The position numbers were made by a program, and so were the translations under genes. A DNA stretch of 64,000 nt from Diphasiastrum complanatum (Eukaryota; Streptophyta; Lycopodiopsida; Lycopodiales; Lycopodiaceae), in assembly GCA_029204225.1 (NCBI GenBank), contig CM055096.1, positions 47,935,079 through 47,999,078 on the forward strand, written 5' to 3'. Under the pieces are notes generated by a model. That model was not told the origin of the DNA and ran no database searches. It worked only from the letters and a program-made list of their open reading frames with translations. Shown here piece by piece: positions 33,761 to 44,520 of this stretch (the first letter of the stretch is position 1; every line of letters starts with the position of its first letter).

Positions 33761-34215
33761 ATGGCATCCATTAGCAGCATTCAATCAAAGATCGCACGAT
33801 CCTTGACTTCTTGGGATCAAACTTCCTAGCATGGAAGGTGAAGACTTCTCTCATACTAAAAGGAGAAGGTCTATGGCTCTGGGTTGATGGCATAGAAGAG
33901 ATGCCCACAACCACTGGCAAAGAGCTATGAGAATGGAGAGAAAGAAACGACAAGGCAGTAGCCGTCCTATGTTCCTCCATCGAAGACAGCTTGACACTTG
34001 ATCTAGCCACACTCTCTAATGCAAGGGAAATGTGGGATACTTTGTTGACCAGATTTCAAACGAAATCATGAACCCAAATTATGCTTCTTGAAGATCAGTT
34101 GACCAATCCGAGATGGGATGGTAAAGACTTCACCTCCTTCATAACAAAAATGAAGGACCTATTCCTCTTGTTACACAATTCTGGAATAGAGAATGTAGGA
34201 CCTACTATTTGTTGC
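33761..34215 (+). pseudogene. copia E gag N-terminal part
   Basis: MASISSIQSK then, after a frame change, FLGSNFLAWKVKTSLILKGE, LWLWVDGIEEMPTTTGKEL, a stop, and NDKAVAVLCSSIEDSL, SNAREMWDTLLTRFQ, FITKMKDLFLLLHNSG. This is the capsid part of copia gag. It breaks off near 34210 without a zinc knuckle and joins GAG-pre-integrase sequence. Confidence 0.85.
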
Positions 34216-34261
34216 TAAGATGGTAGATATAGAACTAATAGTCACCTTTGAAGGCGATACC

Positions 34262-34622
34262 TATGAAGTGGTTGAATTCGCAACCACTCAACTTGTCACC
34301 ATATGAAAGCGAAAGGGTAACTTGTATTACCTCAGGATCCGAGTACCTTCAGATCAAGCTCACCAGATCAACGAATTGATGAATATTATATGGCACATGA
34401 GGCTATATCACATGAATATAGTTGCTCTATACAACGCTAGTCGGAGCGAAGCATTTACTAGTGTCAACATCAAAGATGCAGCATGCCTGAAATCCTGTGG
34501 TGCTTGTAACAAAGACAATATGTCACGTATACCATTCACCAAGGACTCTTTCAAAACAAAAGAATCCCTAAAATTGGTACACTCTGACATTTGTGGACCG
34601 TTTGATGTGGTTTCCCTAGGAG
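34262..34622 (+). pseudogene. copia E GAG-pre-integrase and integrase start
   Basis: KGNLYYLRIRVPS is followed by the integrase finger (WHMRLYHMNIVALYNAS ... LKSCGACNKDNMSRIPF) and the first catalytic Asp in LKLVHSDICGPFDVVSLGGS. The frame stops being integrase at 34628, the left border of copia G, and resumes at 39119. Confidence 0.9.
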
Positions 34623-34627
34623 GTTCA

Positions 34628-35615
34628 TGTCATAAAATCGTGTGTGGGTGTGAGCGATAGCGGAAGCTCGATGATTTAGGAGCGCGACATGTAGGAACGG
34701 AAGTGCAACAGTTAGAAGCAGAATTATTCAAGTAGAAGAATTCATACAGAATGCGCAAATGAACGACGCAGTAGTGAGACAAAAATTGCACTCTGATTAA
34801 TATCAACAGTGAGTACAATAGCTTGAAGTAATAACTTCAGCTTGTTGAGTGTGATAACGCTGGCTACAAAAAAATCTGATTGAAAGATAAATTCAATTAA
34901 CCCTTACATAGCTTGATTCAACTAATATATATATTTACAAGTGTTGAGAGAAAAATATCTTATGCCTTAACTGCCATTTACTCCAATGTAGCAAAAACGC
35001 GAAAAATCCGAAGGTGCCCTTAGTCTGAAGGTTTGCAACTCCTGAAGGTACCCTTACACTAAAGGTATGTAAATTCCTAAGGCGCCCTTAGATTCAAGGC
35101 AGCGAAGAAGGTGAAAAAGACAAAAAAGCTGAAAAGTGCCTTACACTGAAGGCAGAAAAGAAGGCGAAGGTGCCTAAAAAAATGGTTTCTAAGTCATTAT
35201 GGCCAGCGTGTCGCATTTTTTACGAAAGCAAAAAGGCGAAAAAGCAAAGGTGCCTTAAGAATGATTTCTAAGGCATTCTGTCCACTTTGTCCAGAAATGG
35301 TTTCTAAGTCATTCTGGCCAGTGTGTCGCATTTTTCGCGAAGGCAAAAAAAGACGAAGAAGGCGGAAAAAGCAAAGGGGTCTTAAGAATGGTTTCTAAGG
35401 CATTCTGGCCATTTGGCCACTGTGTCACATTTTTTGCGAAGGTGCAAAAAAGACAAAGGAGGCGGAAAAAGCAAAGGTGCCTTAAAACGTTTAAGGCATA
35501 AGGGAAAAAACTTAAAGGTAAAAATGTGAAGGTCCAAAATCATGTTGTCGGCCTTTTGTTTTCAAGATGCTCATTACTTAACGATTTTTTAAGACTGAGC
35601 ATAAAAAATCTAACA
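34628..35615 (-). repeat. copia G 3' LTR (988 bp) with internal tandem repeats
   Basis: In plus orientation it runs TGTCATAAAATC to AAATCTAACA. From about 35160 to 35510 it holds three tandem units of 95 to 125 bases sharing GTGTCGCATTTTT, GGCGAAAAAGCAAAGG and CTTAAGAATGGTTTCTAAGG. A partial 5' counterpart lies at 38724-39113. Confidence 0.9.
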
Positions 35616-35798
35616 CTCCCCCTTAATGAGAATCTTGAAAAACTTTGATCTTAAGATTTAACATATCGTTAAGTCTGAGATGTTGCTCTTTTGATAGAGC
35701 CTTTGGGAAGTAATCTACTGCCATGTAGTTTGTTCTGCATAAAACCAGTTCTACTTCCTTGATGTGAACTTTCTCTCTAAGGTAATGATACATGATTT

Positions 35799-36250
35799 CT
35801 ATATGTTTCTTCGAGAGTGAAATCTCGGATCAATAGATAGCGCTATTGTGCTTTGATTGTCACAATAGATTGTTGTAGGAAGTGGTTTTGCAAGGTTCAA
35901 GTCTGCAAGCAGTTGCCTTAGCCAGATCGCCTCTTTGGTTGCATTGGTGATAGCTATGTATTCGGATTCCGTTGATGATGATGCAATTGAGGTCTGCTTC
36001 CAACTGTTCCATGAGATTGGGCCTTGGTTGTATAAAAATACAAATCTAGGGCTGATATTCTGCTGTCGACATCTCCTGCCCAATATGCATCTGTGTAGGC
36101 TTCAAGGATGTTGGCAGTGTGGCTACCTTCGTAGCAGATGCTGAGAGTTTTCGTTGCTTGGATGTACTTCATGACCTTTGTTAGTGCCTTCCAATGAGTT
36201 GAGCCTGGATTGGACATGAACTGGCTTAGTGTATTGATCGAATATGCAAG
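35799..36250 (-). pseudogene. copia G RNase H
   Basis: ISWNSWKQTSIASSSTESEY, IAITNATKEAIWLRQLLADL and TTIYCDNQSTIALSIDPRFH give the classic copia RNase H end. The N-terminal part (LEAYTDAYWAGDVDSR) is in another frame; SDADWAG has become TDAYWAG, changing an active-site Asp to Tyr. Confidence 0.9.
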
Positions 36251-36739
36251 GTCTGGTTGCATGCAGATCATTGCGTACATCAGTGAGCCGATGACTGATT
36301 TAAATGGGTAGTGCTTCATCTCCTCCTTTTTTACCTCAGTTTGAGAAGACTGTTCCTTTGATAGCTTTAGTCCACGGTCGTGTGGAAAGTGACTTGATTT
36401 GCAGTTGGCCATTCCATACTTCTCCAGCACGTTGTTGAGATATCGTTGCTGACTGATAAAGATTAGTTTGTTAGGTCAATCTCGTTGAATTTGAATTTCG
36501 AGACAATATTGGGCTAGTCCCATGTCAGTCATCTTGTATTCCTTAGCTAGCATGCATTTTGTATCCTTCATCAGATTTAGATTATTATTGAATAAGAGTG
36601 TATCATTTACATAGAGAGTGATGATGATGAAGCAATCTGATATAGACTTGAAATAGACATTCGAGTCAACATGAGGAGTAGACATCGCCTCAGCAACTGT
36701 GTTTGGTTCCTGCACGAAGTAGCAGGCCGGATCATCCAT
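36251..36739 (-). pseudogene. copia G RT, C-terminal part
   Basis: SDCFIIITLYVNDTLLFNNN carries the catalytic motif as YVND instead of YVDD. KEYKMTDMGLAQYCLEIQIQ, MLEKYGMANCKSSHFP and SVIGSLMYAMICMQPDLAYS follow with one frameshift near 36470. Fingers and part of the palm are missing upstream. Confidence 0.9.
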
Positions 36740-36769
36740 AAATCTAGATGGAGGCTGTCTGGACCTGTT

Positions 36770-37117
36770 CGACCTTCTGGATTGAACTTCGATCCTTTGA
36801 TGTGGGTTGACTCATTGAGGTTCTAACTCATTGTCTGAGTCAACATCGTTATTCAGCAGTTGAATCTTTGTATCGAAATTAATTGGTTGCTCGATCCTTG
36901 GATCGGAATTATCAACGACTTTTCCTTTGTGGTCAATGAACTGGTCTTCCACAAAAATGACATCCCTACTGGTGAATGGTTTATCAGTATCCAGATTGTA
37001 GAGCTTGTATGCCTTGTGGTTTGGGGAATAGCCTATGAAAATCATTTTTCTGCTCTTGTAATCTAGGTTTTTTCTTAAATCCTCTAGGATTTGAGCGAAA
37101 GCGATGCATCCAAACAC
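36770..37117 (-). pseudogene. copia G integrase C-terminus and linker
   Basis: MFGCIAFAQILEDLRKNLDY, KSRKMIFIGYSPNHKAYKLY and TDKPFTSRDVIFVEDQF, followed by an acidic linker ending NNDVDSDNELEPQ. Sequence then jumps to RT palm with the fingers missing. Confidence 0.88.
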
Positions 37118-37760
37118 TCGAATATGTTTGAGTGATGGTTTTGATCATGTCCACACCTCATAAGGTGACTTTCCATTCAGGGCTTTGGTGATGGATCGAT
37201 TCTGCAAATAGGCAACTATAATAACAGCTTCTGTCTAGAATGTCTCTGGAAGAGAGGCATGGGCCATCATGCTCTTGGCACTTTTGATGAGTGTCTGATT
37301 CTTCCGCTCAGCTAAACCATTGGACTGAGGTGAGTAGCTGGTTGTATATTGTTGAAGTATCCCATTGGTCTTGCAGAACTCCTTGAAATCTGTGGAGATG
37401 TACTCTCCCCCTCCATTTGTGCATAGAGCCTTGATCTTCCTCTAGGTCTGGTTTTCTGCAGACGCCTTGAACTGCTTGAAGAACTTGAATGGTTCGGATT
37501 TGTTCTTCATATAGTAGGTTGCAGTGCTTCGAGAGAAGTCGTCGATGAAGGTTAGAAAATAGAAATCTCCCTCTATGGAAACAGCCTGCATCGGGGCACA
37601 AATGTCGCTATGTACAGCAAGCCCTTGGATGTATGAACTGAGTTTGAACTGAAGGGACTTCTAGCATGCTTGCTGATAATACAACTTTCACATGGAGAAG
37701 TTGGCTTGATGACTGTGGGCAGATCTTGTACTGGACTCTGAACTGACATTTGCTGAATAC
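37118..37760 (-). pseudogene. copia G integrase core
   Basis: Fragments in several frames correspond to the copia integrase finger and core: PTVIKPTSPCESCIISKHAR (finger end) and, further along, frames for the core with stops. The 37308-37601 frame given by the first Met is out of register with the integrase frame. Catalytic integrity cannot be confirmed. Confidence 0.75.
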
Positions 37761-38210
37761 TGTTGAAGTTAAGATGGCCAAGTCTGAAATGCCACAACAT
37801 ATCAGTTGATTCAAAAGTGGCTGTGTGAAGAGCTTGATTGCTAGAATAATAGCAATGGCTGAGTTTGTACAGATAGTCACTTCTTCTTCTGTAGGCTAGA
37901 ACCTTTCTGGATTTGTCAAAAATTGTGCAGTCTTCTGTATCAAATTTGACCCTCCGACCTGAATCGGTGATTCTGCTAACTGAGAGCAGATTCTTGGTCG
38001 AATTTGAAACATGGAGAACGTTGGACAACAACTTAACTTTGCCTCTTTTGAATTCAACTCTGACTGTTCCTTCACCTTCGATTGAATGAGATGAGTTGTC
38101 TCCAAGTTGCACAACTCGAGAGTGGGTGAATGGCTTATAGTGTATAACCCGTCGCGATGGTGAGTCATGTGTTGAGTTGCTCCAGAATCTAGATACTAGA
38201 TATTCTATCG
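37761..38210 (-). pseudogene. copia G protease and GAG-pre-integrase
   Basis: The protease motif YLDSGATQHMTHHRDG is intact near 38150-38200. After a frameshift, VQLGDNSSHSIEGEGTVRVE, LLSNVLHVSNSTKNLLSVSR and DMLWHFRLGHLNFNSIQQM mark protease end and integrase finger start. Confidence 0.88.
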
Positions 38211-38214
38211 TTCT

Positions 38215-38723
38215 CCGACTTTGGTCATGAAAACCGCTTCATCTTCTTCTTCTTCTTCTTCTTCTTCTTGTTTTGAGTGACTGGTTGTGTAGCACTATGT
38301 GCTTGTTGTTGGAACTGCTTCTTCTTTTCGTTGTTGTACTTCAAAGTTCGGCAGTTCTTGATTTCGTGGCCAGTCCTCTTAAAGTATCTGCAGAAAAGTT
38401 TCTGCACTAGTTGGAATGATAAAGAGCTTGACTTCAATCCTGAACCGGAATTTGGCCAGACTGCATGTTGCTCTTCTTGTCAATAGAGCCTGACTTTGTA
38501 GATCTCTTGGATCTATACTTCTGATTTCTTGAATACATAGCTTGAGGATCTGATCATGAGCTTGAGGAGGATGTTGATCTTATGATCTCCTCTTGTAGAA
38601 GCAGAGATATTACTCTTAATAGAGTGAGGTGCTCCTGGGTAGAAATTGCCATTACCCAATTTTCGTAGGCTTCAGGTAGACTTGATAATAGAGTCATGAC
38701 TGCATCAGAATCTTCTATGACTG
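38215..38723 (-). pseudogene. copia G gag, C-terminal part
   Basis: VMTLLSSLPEAYENWVMAIS then ISLLLQEEIIRSTSSSS belong to gag. The zinc knuckle reads FCRYFKRTGHEIKNC, where the second Cys is Phe. A (CTT)n tract at 38241-38270 encodes a run of Lys. The N-terminal gag was lost together with the primer site. Confidence 0.85.
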
Positions 38724-39113
38724 AGGCAAAAGGCGAAAAAGCAAAAGTGCCTTAAGAATGATTTCTAAGACATTTTGGCCACTTTGTCCATAAATGGTTT
38801 CTAAGTCATTCTGGCCAGTGTGTCGCATTTTTCGCGAAGGCAAAAAAAGACGAAGAAGGCGAAAAAAGCAAAGGTGCCTTAAGAATGGTTTCTAAGGCAT
38901 TATGGCCACTTGGCCACTATGTCGCATTTTTTGCGAAGGTGCAAAAAAGACGAAGGAGGCGGAAAAAGCAAAGGTGCCTTAAATCGTTTAAGGCATAAGG
39001 GAAAAAACTTAAAGGAAAAAAATATGAAGATCCAAAATCATGTTGTCGGCCTTCTGTTTTCAAGATGCTCATTACTTGACGATTTTTTAAGGTTGAGCAT
39101 AAGAAATCTAACA
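38724..39113 (-). repeat. copia G 5' LTR, truncated
   Basis: Matches 35225-35615 of the 3' LTR; the inner 600 bases are deleted and it abuts gag directly. Confidence 0.88.
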
Positions 39114-39118
39114 GTTCA

Positions 39119-39960
39119 AAGTACTACATCACTTTTATTGATGACTTCAGCAAGTTTGCAACCGTGTACTTTATCCACAACAAGTCAGAGGCCCTGGACA
39201 AATTCACATAGTTCGTGAATTGGGCTGAGAAATGGATTGACAAGAAGGTGAAGCAGCTGAGAATGGACAGAGGAGGAGAATATGTCTCAAAATGCTTCGC
39301 AGACTTTTGCACCAGCAAAGGCATACTTCACTTGAAGACTGCAGCCTACACACGGTGTAAATCGGACTCTCATGGAAGCTGCGAGATCCATGATGGCCTA
39401 TTCAAAAACATCAAAATTTTTTATGGGCTGAAGCAGTAGCTATAGCCAACTACTTGCAGAACAGGATAGGTAGATCCAGTGTTGCACATATCACGCCACA
39501 CGAGGTTTGGTGGGGCAACAAACCAAGTCTCACACATGTGCGCATTTTTTGACGCGTCGCATACGTCCACATTCCAGATCAGAAAAGAAAGAAGCTGAAT
39601 GAAAGGGTGGATCAAAGATTCCTTGTAGAATATGATGTTCATTCATCATACTACATGATCTCAATACCTGACAACAGACAAATCAAGACCATCAGAGATG
39701 TCATATTTGATGAGTCAAAGACAATGGCTGACGGAGATCCAGTGGCTACAAAATCTTCACCAGAGGCTACTATGACCTGCCAACATCTACGAAGGGAGCG
39801 AACCATGAGCATTTGGAACAAGATACTCAAATTTTAGATGGATAGAGTGATTGTTCAGACGACGAGCAGCAAGGCGCACATCCTATACCCAGGACACATG
39901 CTACTCACCACAATTCAGTAGTCAGCAAAGGCAAAAAACTTGGCAAAGACAATGCCATCG
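39119..39960 (+). pseudogene. copia E integrase, continued
   Basis: Resumes after copia G with YYITFIDDFSKFATVYFIHN and a stop. Then KVKQLRMDRGGEYVSKCFAD keeps the second catalytic Asp. The AERKNR segment is degraded (AAYTRCKSDSHGSCEIHDG). RVDQRFLVEYDVHSSYYMIS and IKTIRDVIFDESKTM close the C-terminus. Confidence 0.88.
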
Positions 39961-40878
39961 ATCTAATTGCGGACTCTCCAAGAAGATCTACGAGAGAAAG
40001 AAGACCACCTGTCAGATTTGTACCTGATAGCTCAGCCTCTATATTAGAGGAGTTATGTGAATTTGGAGAAGAACCTCAAACATATGAGAAAGCTATCAGC
40101 TGTCCAAATAAGGACAAGTGGATTCAAGCAATGGAAGACGAGATGAATTCCATGGAGCAGAATAATGTCTGAAATCTGGAGCCATTACCAGCAGACATGA
40201 AGACTGTAAAGTGCAAATGGATTTTCAAATACAAGTATGGACCTGATGGCAACGTATCAAAATACAAGGCCAGATTGGTGGTGAAAGGTTTATCTCATAA
40301 GTATTGTGTTGACTATATTGAGACATTTTCTCCAATCGTAAAACATTCGTCCTTACGCTTGTTATTTGCATATGCAGCAGCATACAGTCTCAAGATCCAC
40401 ATAGTGGTGAAAAGATCGCCTTCCTACACGGCGAGTTGAATGAAGAGGTCTATATGGACCAACCACAAGGATTCATCTGTTCATGCTTTCAAACTACGCC
40501 TGCTGAATGCAAAGAAGCATATACAGACTGAAGCAGTCTACTAGACAGTGGTATAAGAAGAAGGATCACACTCTCAAATCCTTAGGGTTTCAACCATTGA
40601 TGGCCAACTACAATGTCTATACAAAGGTCAAAGATGGAAAAATCATAATCATAGTAGTCTACGTGGATGACACTTTGATCATGTCCAGAAGTGAGGAGCT
40701 AATTGTTCAGGTGAAGCATGATATTTCACAGCATTTTGAAATATCAGACCTAGGGAAAGCAAGATGCTACCTAGGATTGCAAATTGACAGAGATCTTGAC
40801 GAAGGGAAGTTGTATCTTCACCAGTCAAGATACATCTACAAAATCATTGATGATTTTCAAATGACAGATTGCAAATGA
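39961..40878 (+). pseudogene. copia E linker and RT
   Basis: Linker RRSTRERRPPVRFVPD, then DKWIQAMEDEMNSMEQNN, a stop, KTVKCKWIFKYKYGPDGNVS, YKARLVVKGLSHKYCVDYIE and, after frame changes, MQRSIYRLKQSTRQWYKK. The catalytic motif is intact in IVVYVDDTLIMSRSEELIV. GKARCYLGLQIDRDLDEGKL follows. About four disruptions break an otherwise complete RT. Confidence 0.9.
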
Positions 40879-41645
40879 GCTTATACGCCGATGGTAGCTG
40901 GAACAATTCTAACCAAGCAAGACTGCCCACATAATGCTGAAGAGTAGGAAGCCATGCAGAATGTGCCCTACAAGAGGTTAATCGGATCACTCATGTACTT
41001 GGCAGATAATACATGCCTTGACATTACTTATGCAATTTTCAAAATGAGCCAGTTTAATATCAATCTAGGCCCTATGCACTAGAAGATAGCCAAGAGAATT
41101 CTACAATACCTTCAACAGACGAAGGATTATGGGCTGTGTTTCTCTCAGCATGAAAGATTCCAGATCAAATTCTATAGTGATGCAAGCTGGATATCCATGA
41201 AAGATGACTGCAAGAGCATCTCAGGAGGATGCATAATACAGCCAGTGCAACTGTGATATGGATTACTATGAAGCAGACCGTAATTGCGCAATCATCCTGC
41301 GAAGCAGAATATGTTGCAGCAGCCAAGATGGCAAACGAGCTTACATGGCTCAAGCAGTTCTTTGATGGACTGGGAGAGAACTCCAACGAGACGCTACTAC
41401 TATTCATGGATAGCACATCCACCATTCATCTGACGAAGGATCCAATGTTTCATTCCAGGACGAAACACATTGCTATTAGATATCATCTGATAAGAGATTT
41501 AGTTGAGAAAGATAGGCTGAAGACAGAGTTTGTTCCAACGAAGTAGATGGTGGCTGATATCTTCACGAAGTTTCTTGACAAGGTAATTTTTGAGAAGCAG
41601 CGTGCAAGCTTAGGAATTAGAAAAATATCAACTTTGAGAGAGAGT
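40879..41645 (+). pseudogene. copia E RNase H and purine-rich tract
   Basis: KRLIGSLMYLADNTCLDITY leads into RNase H: QSSCEAEYVAAAKMANELTW, MDSTSTIHLTKDPMFHSRTK and FVPTK, then a TAG, VADIFTKFLDK. A purine-rich GAGAGAGAG near 41634 precedes the 3' LTR. Confidence 0.88.
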
Positions 41646-42666
41646 TGAAGAAACCAAGAATTTCTATCTTTTTATGCCTTAGCATTTTTCCTTAGTTTTC
41701 CTTTGTTGTTTTTTCACGACTGTGCATTTTGAACTATGTTTTGCACAGTCTGCATTTTTTAACTGTTTCGTCACACAATTCATATTTTTGGGTCATGAGA
41801 AAAATTCTTTCCTAGGTCTAAAACACTTAGAAAATAACTGTGGCAACTTTTCTTGACACTGTCACATTTTTCACATTTTTGCGAAAAAGGCAACGTTGTC
41901 GCAAAAATGCCTTAGAGAAGGTTTTAGGCATACTGACGGCTTTTGCGCCTTTTGGTAAAAGGCTACACCTGACCTTAGAAAAGGGACTTTTGCCCTTGAA
42001 AAAATGACACTGCTCTTAAAGTCGCAAAAATGTCCTTTAGCAAAAAGGAAAGGCCTGCAACGTGAAGGCCCTACACAAATGGATAGAAGGCGGATGATTC
42101 ACAGAGGACAACAACAGAAAACTGAAATCAGTTTTGTTGAAGGCTAATGCATTTTCTTTGATTAGATCTCTTAATTTAATCAGATCCCTGGATTAATCAC
42201 ATAAAAGGATCAATGAAGGATACATGCAGAAGTAGACAATCATAGACACAGAACTGTAAAAGTCTAAGATAGCTTCAGAGTGAGTTTACAGATTAGCAGT
42301 AGCTAGTCACATTAGTCGTGATAGAGAACATCTCTCTCGCACCAATGCACTGATATGGGAAACAAACAGCGCTCAAGAAAAATATTGCAAATTCAGTTCT
42401 GATAATAGAAGCAACTTCTTGAATGATCTGTTATGTCATGTGTATGAACTACAATAGATAAATTTTTGTTGTTGTTTTACTCAACATTATCTGCTGTTTA
42501 CAAGTCTAATTTTTACAACAAATCATCAGAAGAGATTTGGGGCTTAGAAGAGAATTAGACCGTAGTTAGTAGCAGTAGCTACTCCTGCCAAGTCGGCTCT
42601 ATCCGGCCTTCATCGTCAGGAACGTCACAAACTTCCATCAGCGGAGCCTATCGTCGAATCCCATCA
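41646..42666 (+). repeat. copia E 3' LTR (1021 bp)
   Basis: Starts TGAAGAAACC and ends CCCATCA, followed by the ACAAG duplication. It differs from the 5' LTR by scattered substitutions and small indels. Confidence 0.9.
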
Positions 42667-42671
42667 ACAAG

Positions 42672-43215
42672 AAAAACCTACAACTATACATAACAACAAT
42701 TAGAGTGACATTTAGCTAGCAAAGAATCCAGTGTTTTACCCGATAACCAAACACATCAAGATTCACTATCACTTCATATGTGAAAGGCTGAGTAAAGAAA
42801 TAAATATTGTTCATTGTAGCACATATGAGCAATTAGTTGACATTTTCACTAAGACACTCATTAAAGAGAAGTGTGATAAGTTTAGATCAAAAATTTATAT
42901 ACTTAAAGTTTGTTAAGTTTGATGCTATGTATATGAGAGTGTAAAAAGTATATTCTACTTTTAGGGGGAGAGTTAGAATAAAAGTAGAACTATTGTGTTA
43001 CTGTATTGTGGGTCCAATCAGTGGATAAGGACCAGTTGGTCTTGCAACGAGGCAAGTCGATGAGACACACATTCCGTCAATAGCAAATCGGGTCATGCAT
43101 AAGCTATATGTACAGTGTACTTAGTTTTTTGAAAATACAATTGTTGTGGGAGCTTATGGCGAAGAGTGCTTTATGTGTGTGTTATTGTGTTGCATGATCG
43201 TATTTAAAAAAAAAT
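42672..43215 (+). pseudogene. copia F RNase H end, polypurine tract and 3' LTR
   Basis: FYPITKHIKIHYHFICERLS then VHCSTYEQLVDIFTKTLIKE and DKFRSKIYI are the last RNase H motifs of copia F. The polypurine tract TTTTAGGGGGAGA precedes GTTAGAATAAAAG. The LTR-like part shares GGGAGCTTA-GG-GAGAGTGCTTTATGTG with the LTR ending at 52737. Confidence 0.82.
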
Positions 43216-43924
43216 TAATTGCTAGGGCCCATGATTTTTTTTAGCACCACAACCTCTCCAGGCGTTTTCCCTTAAACTTGTGGGGCATATTGCCATCTAG
43301 GTTCCATCGTGAGAGGGGCCATGAATTTTTTGAGCACCATTTTTATTATTCCAATATGCTAGCGTATTCTAGCATGGACCTGAGCACCTGAGCATAAACT
43401 AACTTGAGCTTACAAAGCTGCATCCTATCCATTATGAGCACGTAGGCATGATCCAGGTTCATGCCAAAAAGAGTTCATTGCCAATAATAGCCTAACATGG
43501 CTCCACAAATTTTGGGCAGCCAACCCTTACCATTCTTCGCTGCTAGAAAAAGGTGCCTAACTTGCGTGCCTTCGGTCGTTCGTGGATTCAAAGGACAATA
43601 AATCCTTGCTACCCTCTTGCTCCACTACATCATGCGTGCACTACTCAGAACTAGAGTTTATATCTGAAGATTCTGCTACAACCATCGACCTGTAGAATCA
43701 AAGTTACATGCATCGATCTACTCAATCTGCCTTGTTTTGCAACATTTTTTTGCCATGTCCAAAAGACGAATAGGCCATGGCTAATTTATTTTGGCCCTAG
43801 CATTGTTGATCGCCAGTGATTAGTAGTGCATGGCCAAAAAAGCAAGCTAGAACAAAGCCCATTATTATTCAAACAATGTTCAATATGTAGTGGACATGCT
43901 ACCCGAGACCAGTCGTGGGCATGA
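43216..43924. other. possible gypsy 3' LTR (minus strand), otherwise nothing recognised
   Basis: Directly downstream (minus strand) of the gypsy integrase tail and its polypurine-like GAGGGGGAAGAA, so 43924 leftwards is probably LTR starting TGTCATGCCC. The far end of that LTR was not found. Confidence 0.35.
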
Positions 43925-44520
43925 CATTCTTCCCCCTCTGATTCAAGTTCTGTCCTCATAACTTACGGGAAGTTCTTCCTTAAGCTCCCTTCATGTTACC
44001 AAGAACCATCATCGTTTGTGCGACTCTTCCATCAAACTAGATGCTTGGTAACTATACGATTTCTCAATCGTTTAGTTCTTGTATCCGAGATCCTTCTAGG
44101 TTCAAGTCGAGACACACCCCATGAGTTGTCAAATGGGTCCAATTGGTGTCCAAAACCAAGATGCACTCCTTCACGTAGACTTTTCTTGAGTCAACTTACA
44201 TGAAAAACCGGATGCATTTGAGTTCATTCCAGGAGGTCCAACTGGTAAGCTAAGGATCCAACTTTTAAAAGATCTAATATGGTCCTCTGTATCTAGGGGA
44301 CAATTTGTAATGCTTGACGATACTCATTACACTAGAATCCTTCGGGATTCTCAAATATACCCAATCTCCCACTTGAAAGTCTCAAGGTGATCTTTTCAGA
44401 TTAATGTCGATCCCTATTATGGGCACACTAGACATTCTTACGTGCTATGTGTAGCATTTCATGCATATCGTGTAGAAAATCTGCTACTTTTTGAAACTTG
44501 ATCGTTCAGATACCGTGTCC
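43925..44520 (-). pseudogene. Ty3/gypsy integrase C-terminal region
   Basis: On the minus strand, in changing frames: VGDWVYLRIPKDSS, KHYKLSPRYRGPY, QLDLL, MHPVFHVS, LEPRRISDTRTKRLRNRIVT and KHLV-WKSRTNDDGSW. These follow the standard order of the gypsy integrase tail: GDWVYL, KLSPRYRGP, HPVFHVS, then an R-LRNR-I/V-WK chromo-like end. No other domain of this element is in the window. It is not part of gypsy C, which lies 18 kb away. Confidence 0.82.

Larger units (their letters stand above)
34628..39113 (-). mobile_element. copia G (minus strand), TSD GTTCA, inserted in copia E integrase
   Basis: Flanked by GTTCA (34623-34627 and 39114-39118). Minus-strand order: truncated 5' LTR (39113-38724), gag, protease, integrase, linker, RT, RNase H, polypurine tract (35616-35624, minus AAGGGGGAG) and full 3' LTR (35615-34628). 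The inner part of the 5' LTR, primer site and gag N-terminus are deleted, as is the RT fingers region near 36740-36812. Confidence 0.92.
32712..42666 (+). mobile_element. copia E (about 10 kb with insert), TSD ACAAG, inserted in copia F RNase H
   Basis: LTRs at 32712-33726 and 41646-42666 are flanked by ACAAG (32707-32711 and 42667-42671). Inside: primer site, gag, GAG-pre-integrase, integrase (interrupted by copia G at 34628-39113), RT, RNase H and a purine-rich tract. Protease and the gag zinc knuckle are deleted between about 34210 and 34260. Without copia G the element is about 5.5 kb. Confidence 0.92.
31995..43215 (+). mobile_element. copia F, split by copia E
   Basis: RT C-terminus and RNase H (31995-32711) continue at 42672 once copia E and one copy of the ACAAG duplication are set aside. 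A polypurine tract (TTTTAGGGGGAGA, 42958-42970) and a 3' LTR segment follow. The frame of RNase H continues across the insertion point, which confirms the nesting. Upstream domains are missing. Confidence 0.85.

Noticed and set aside
32707-42671. A single 10-kb element on one strand
   Set aside because: The middle 4.5 kb reads as copia on the opposite strand with its own LTRs and GTTCA duplication, so it is a nested insertion.
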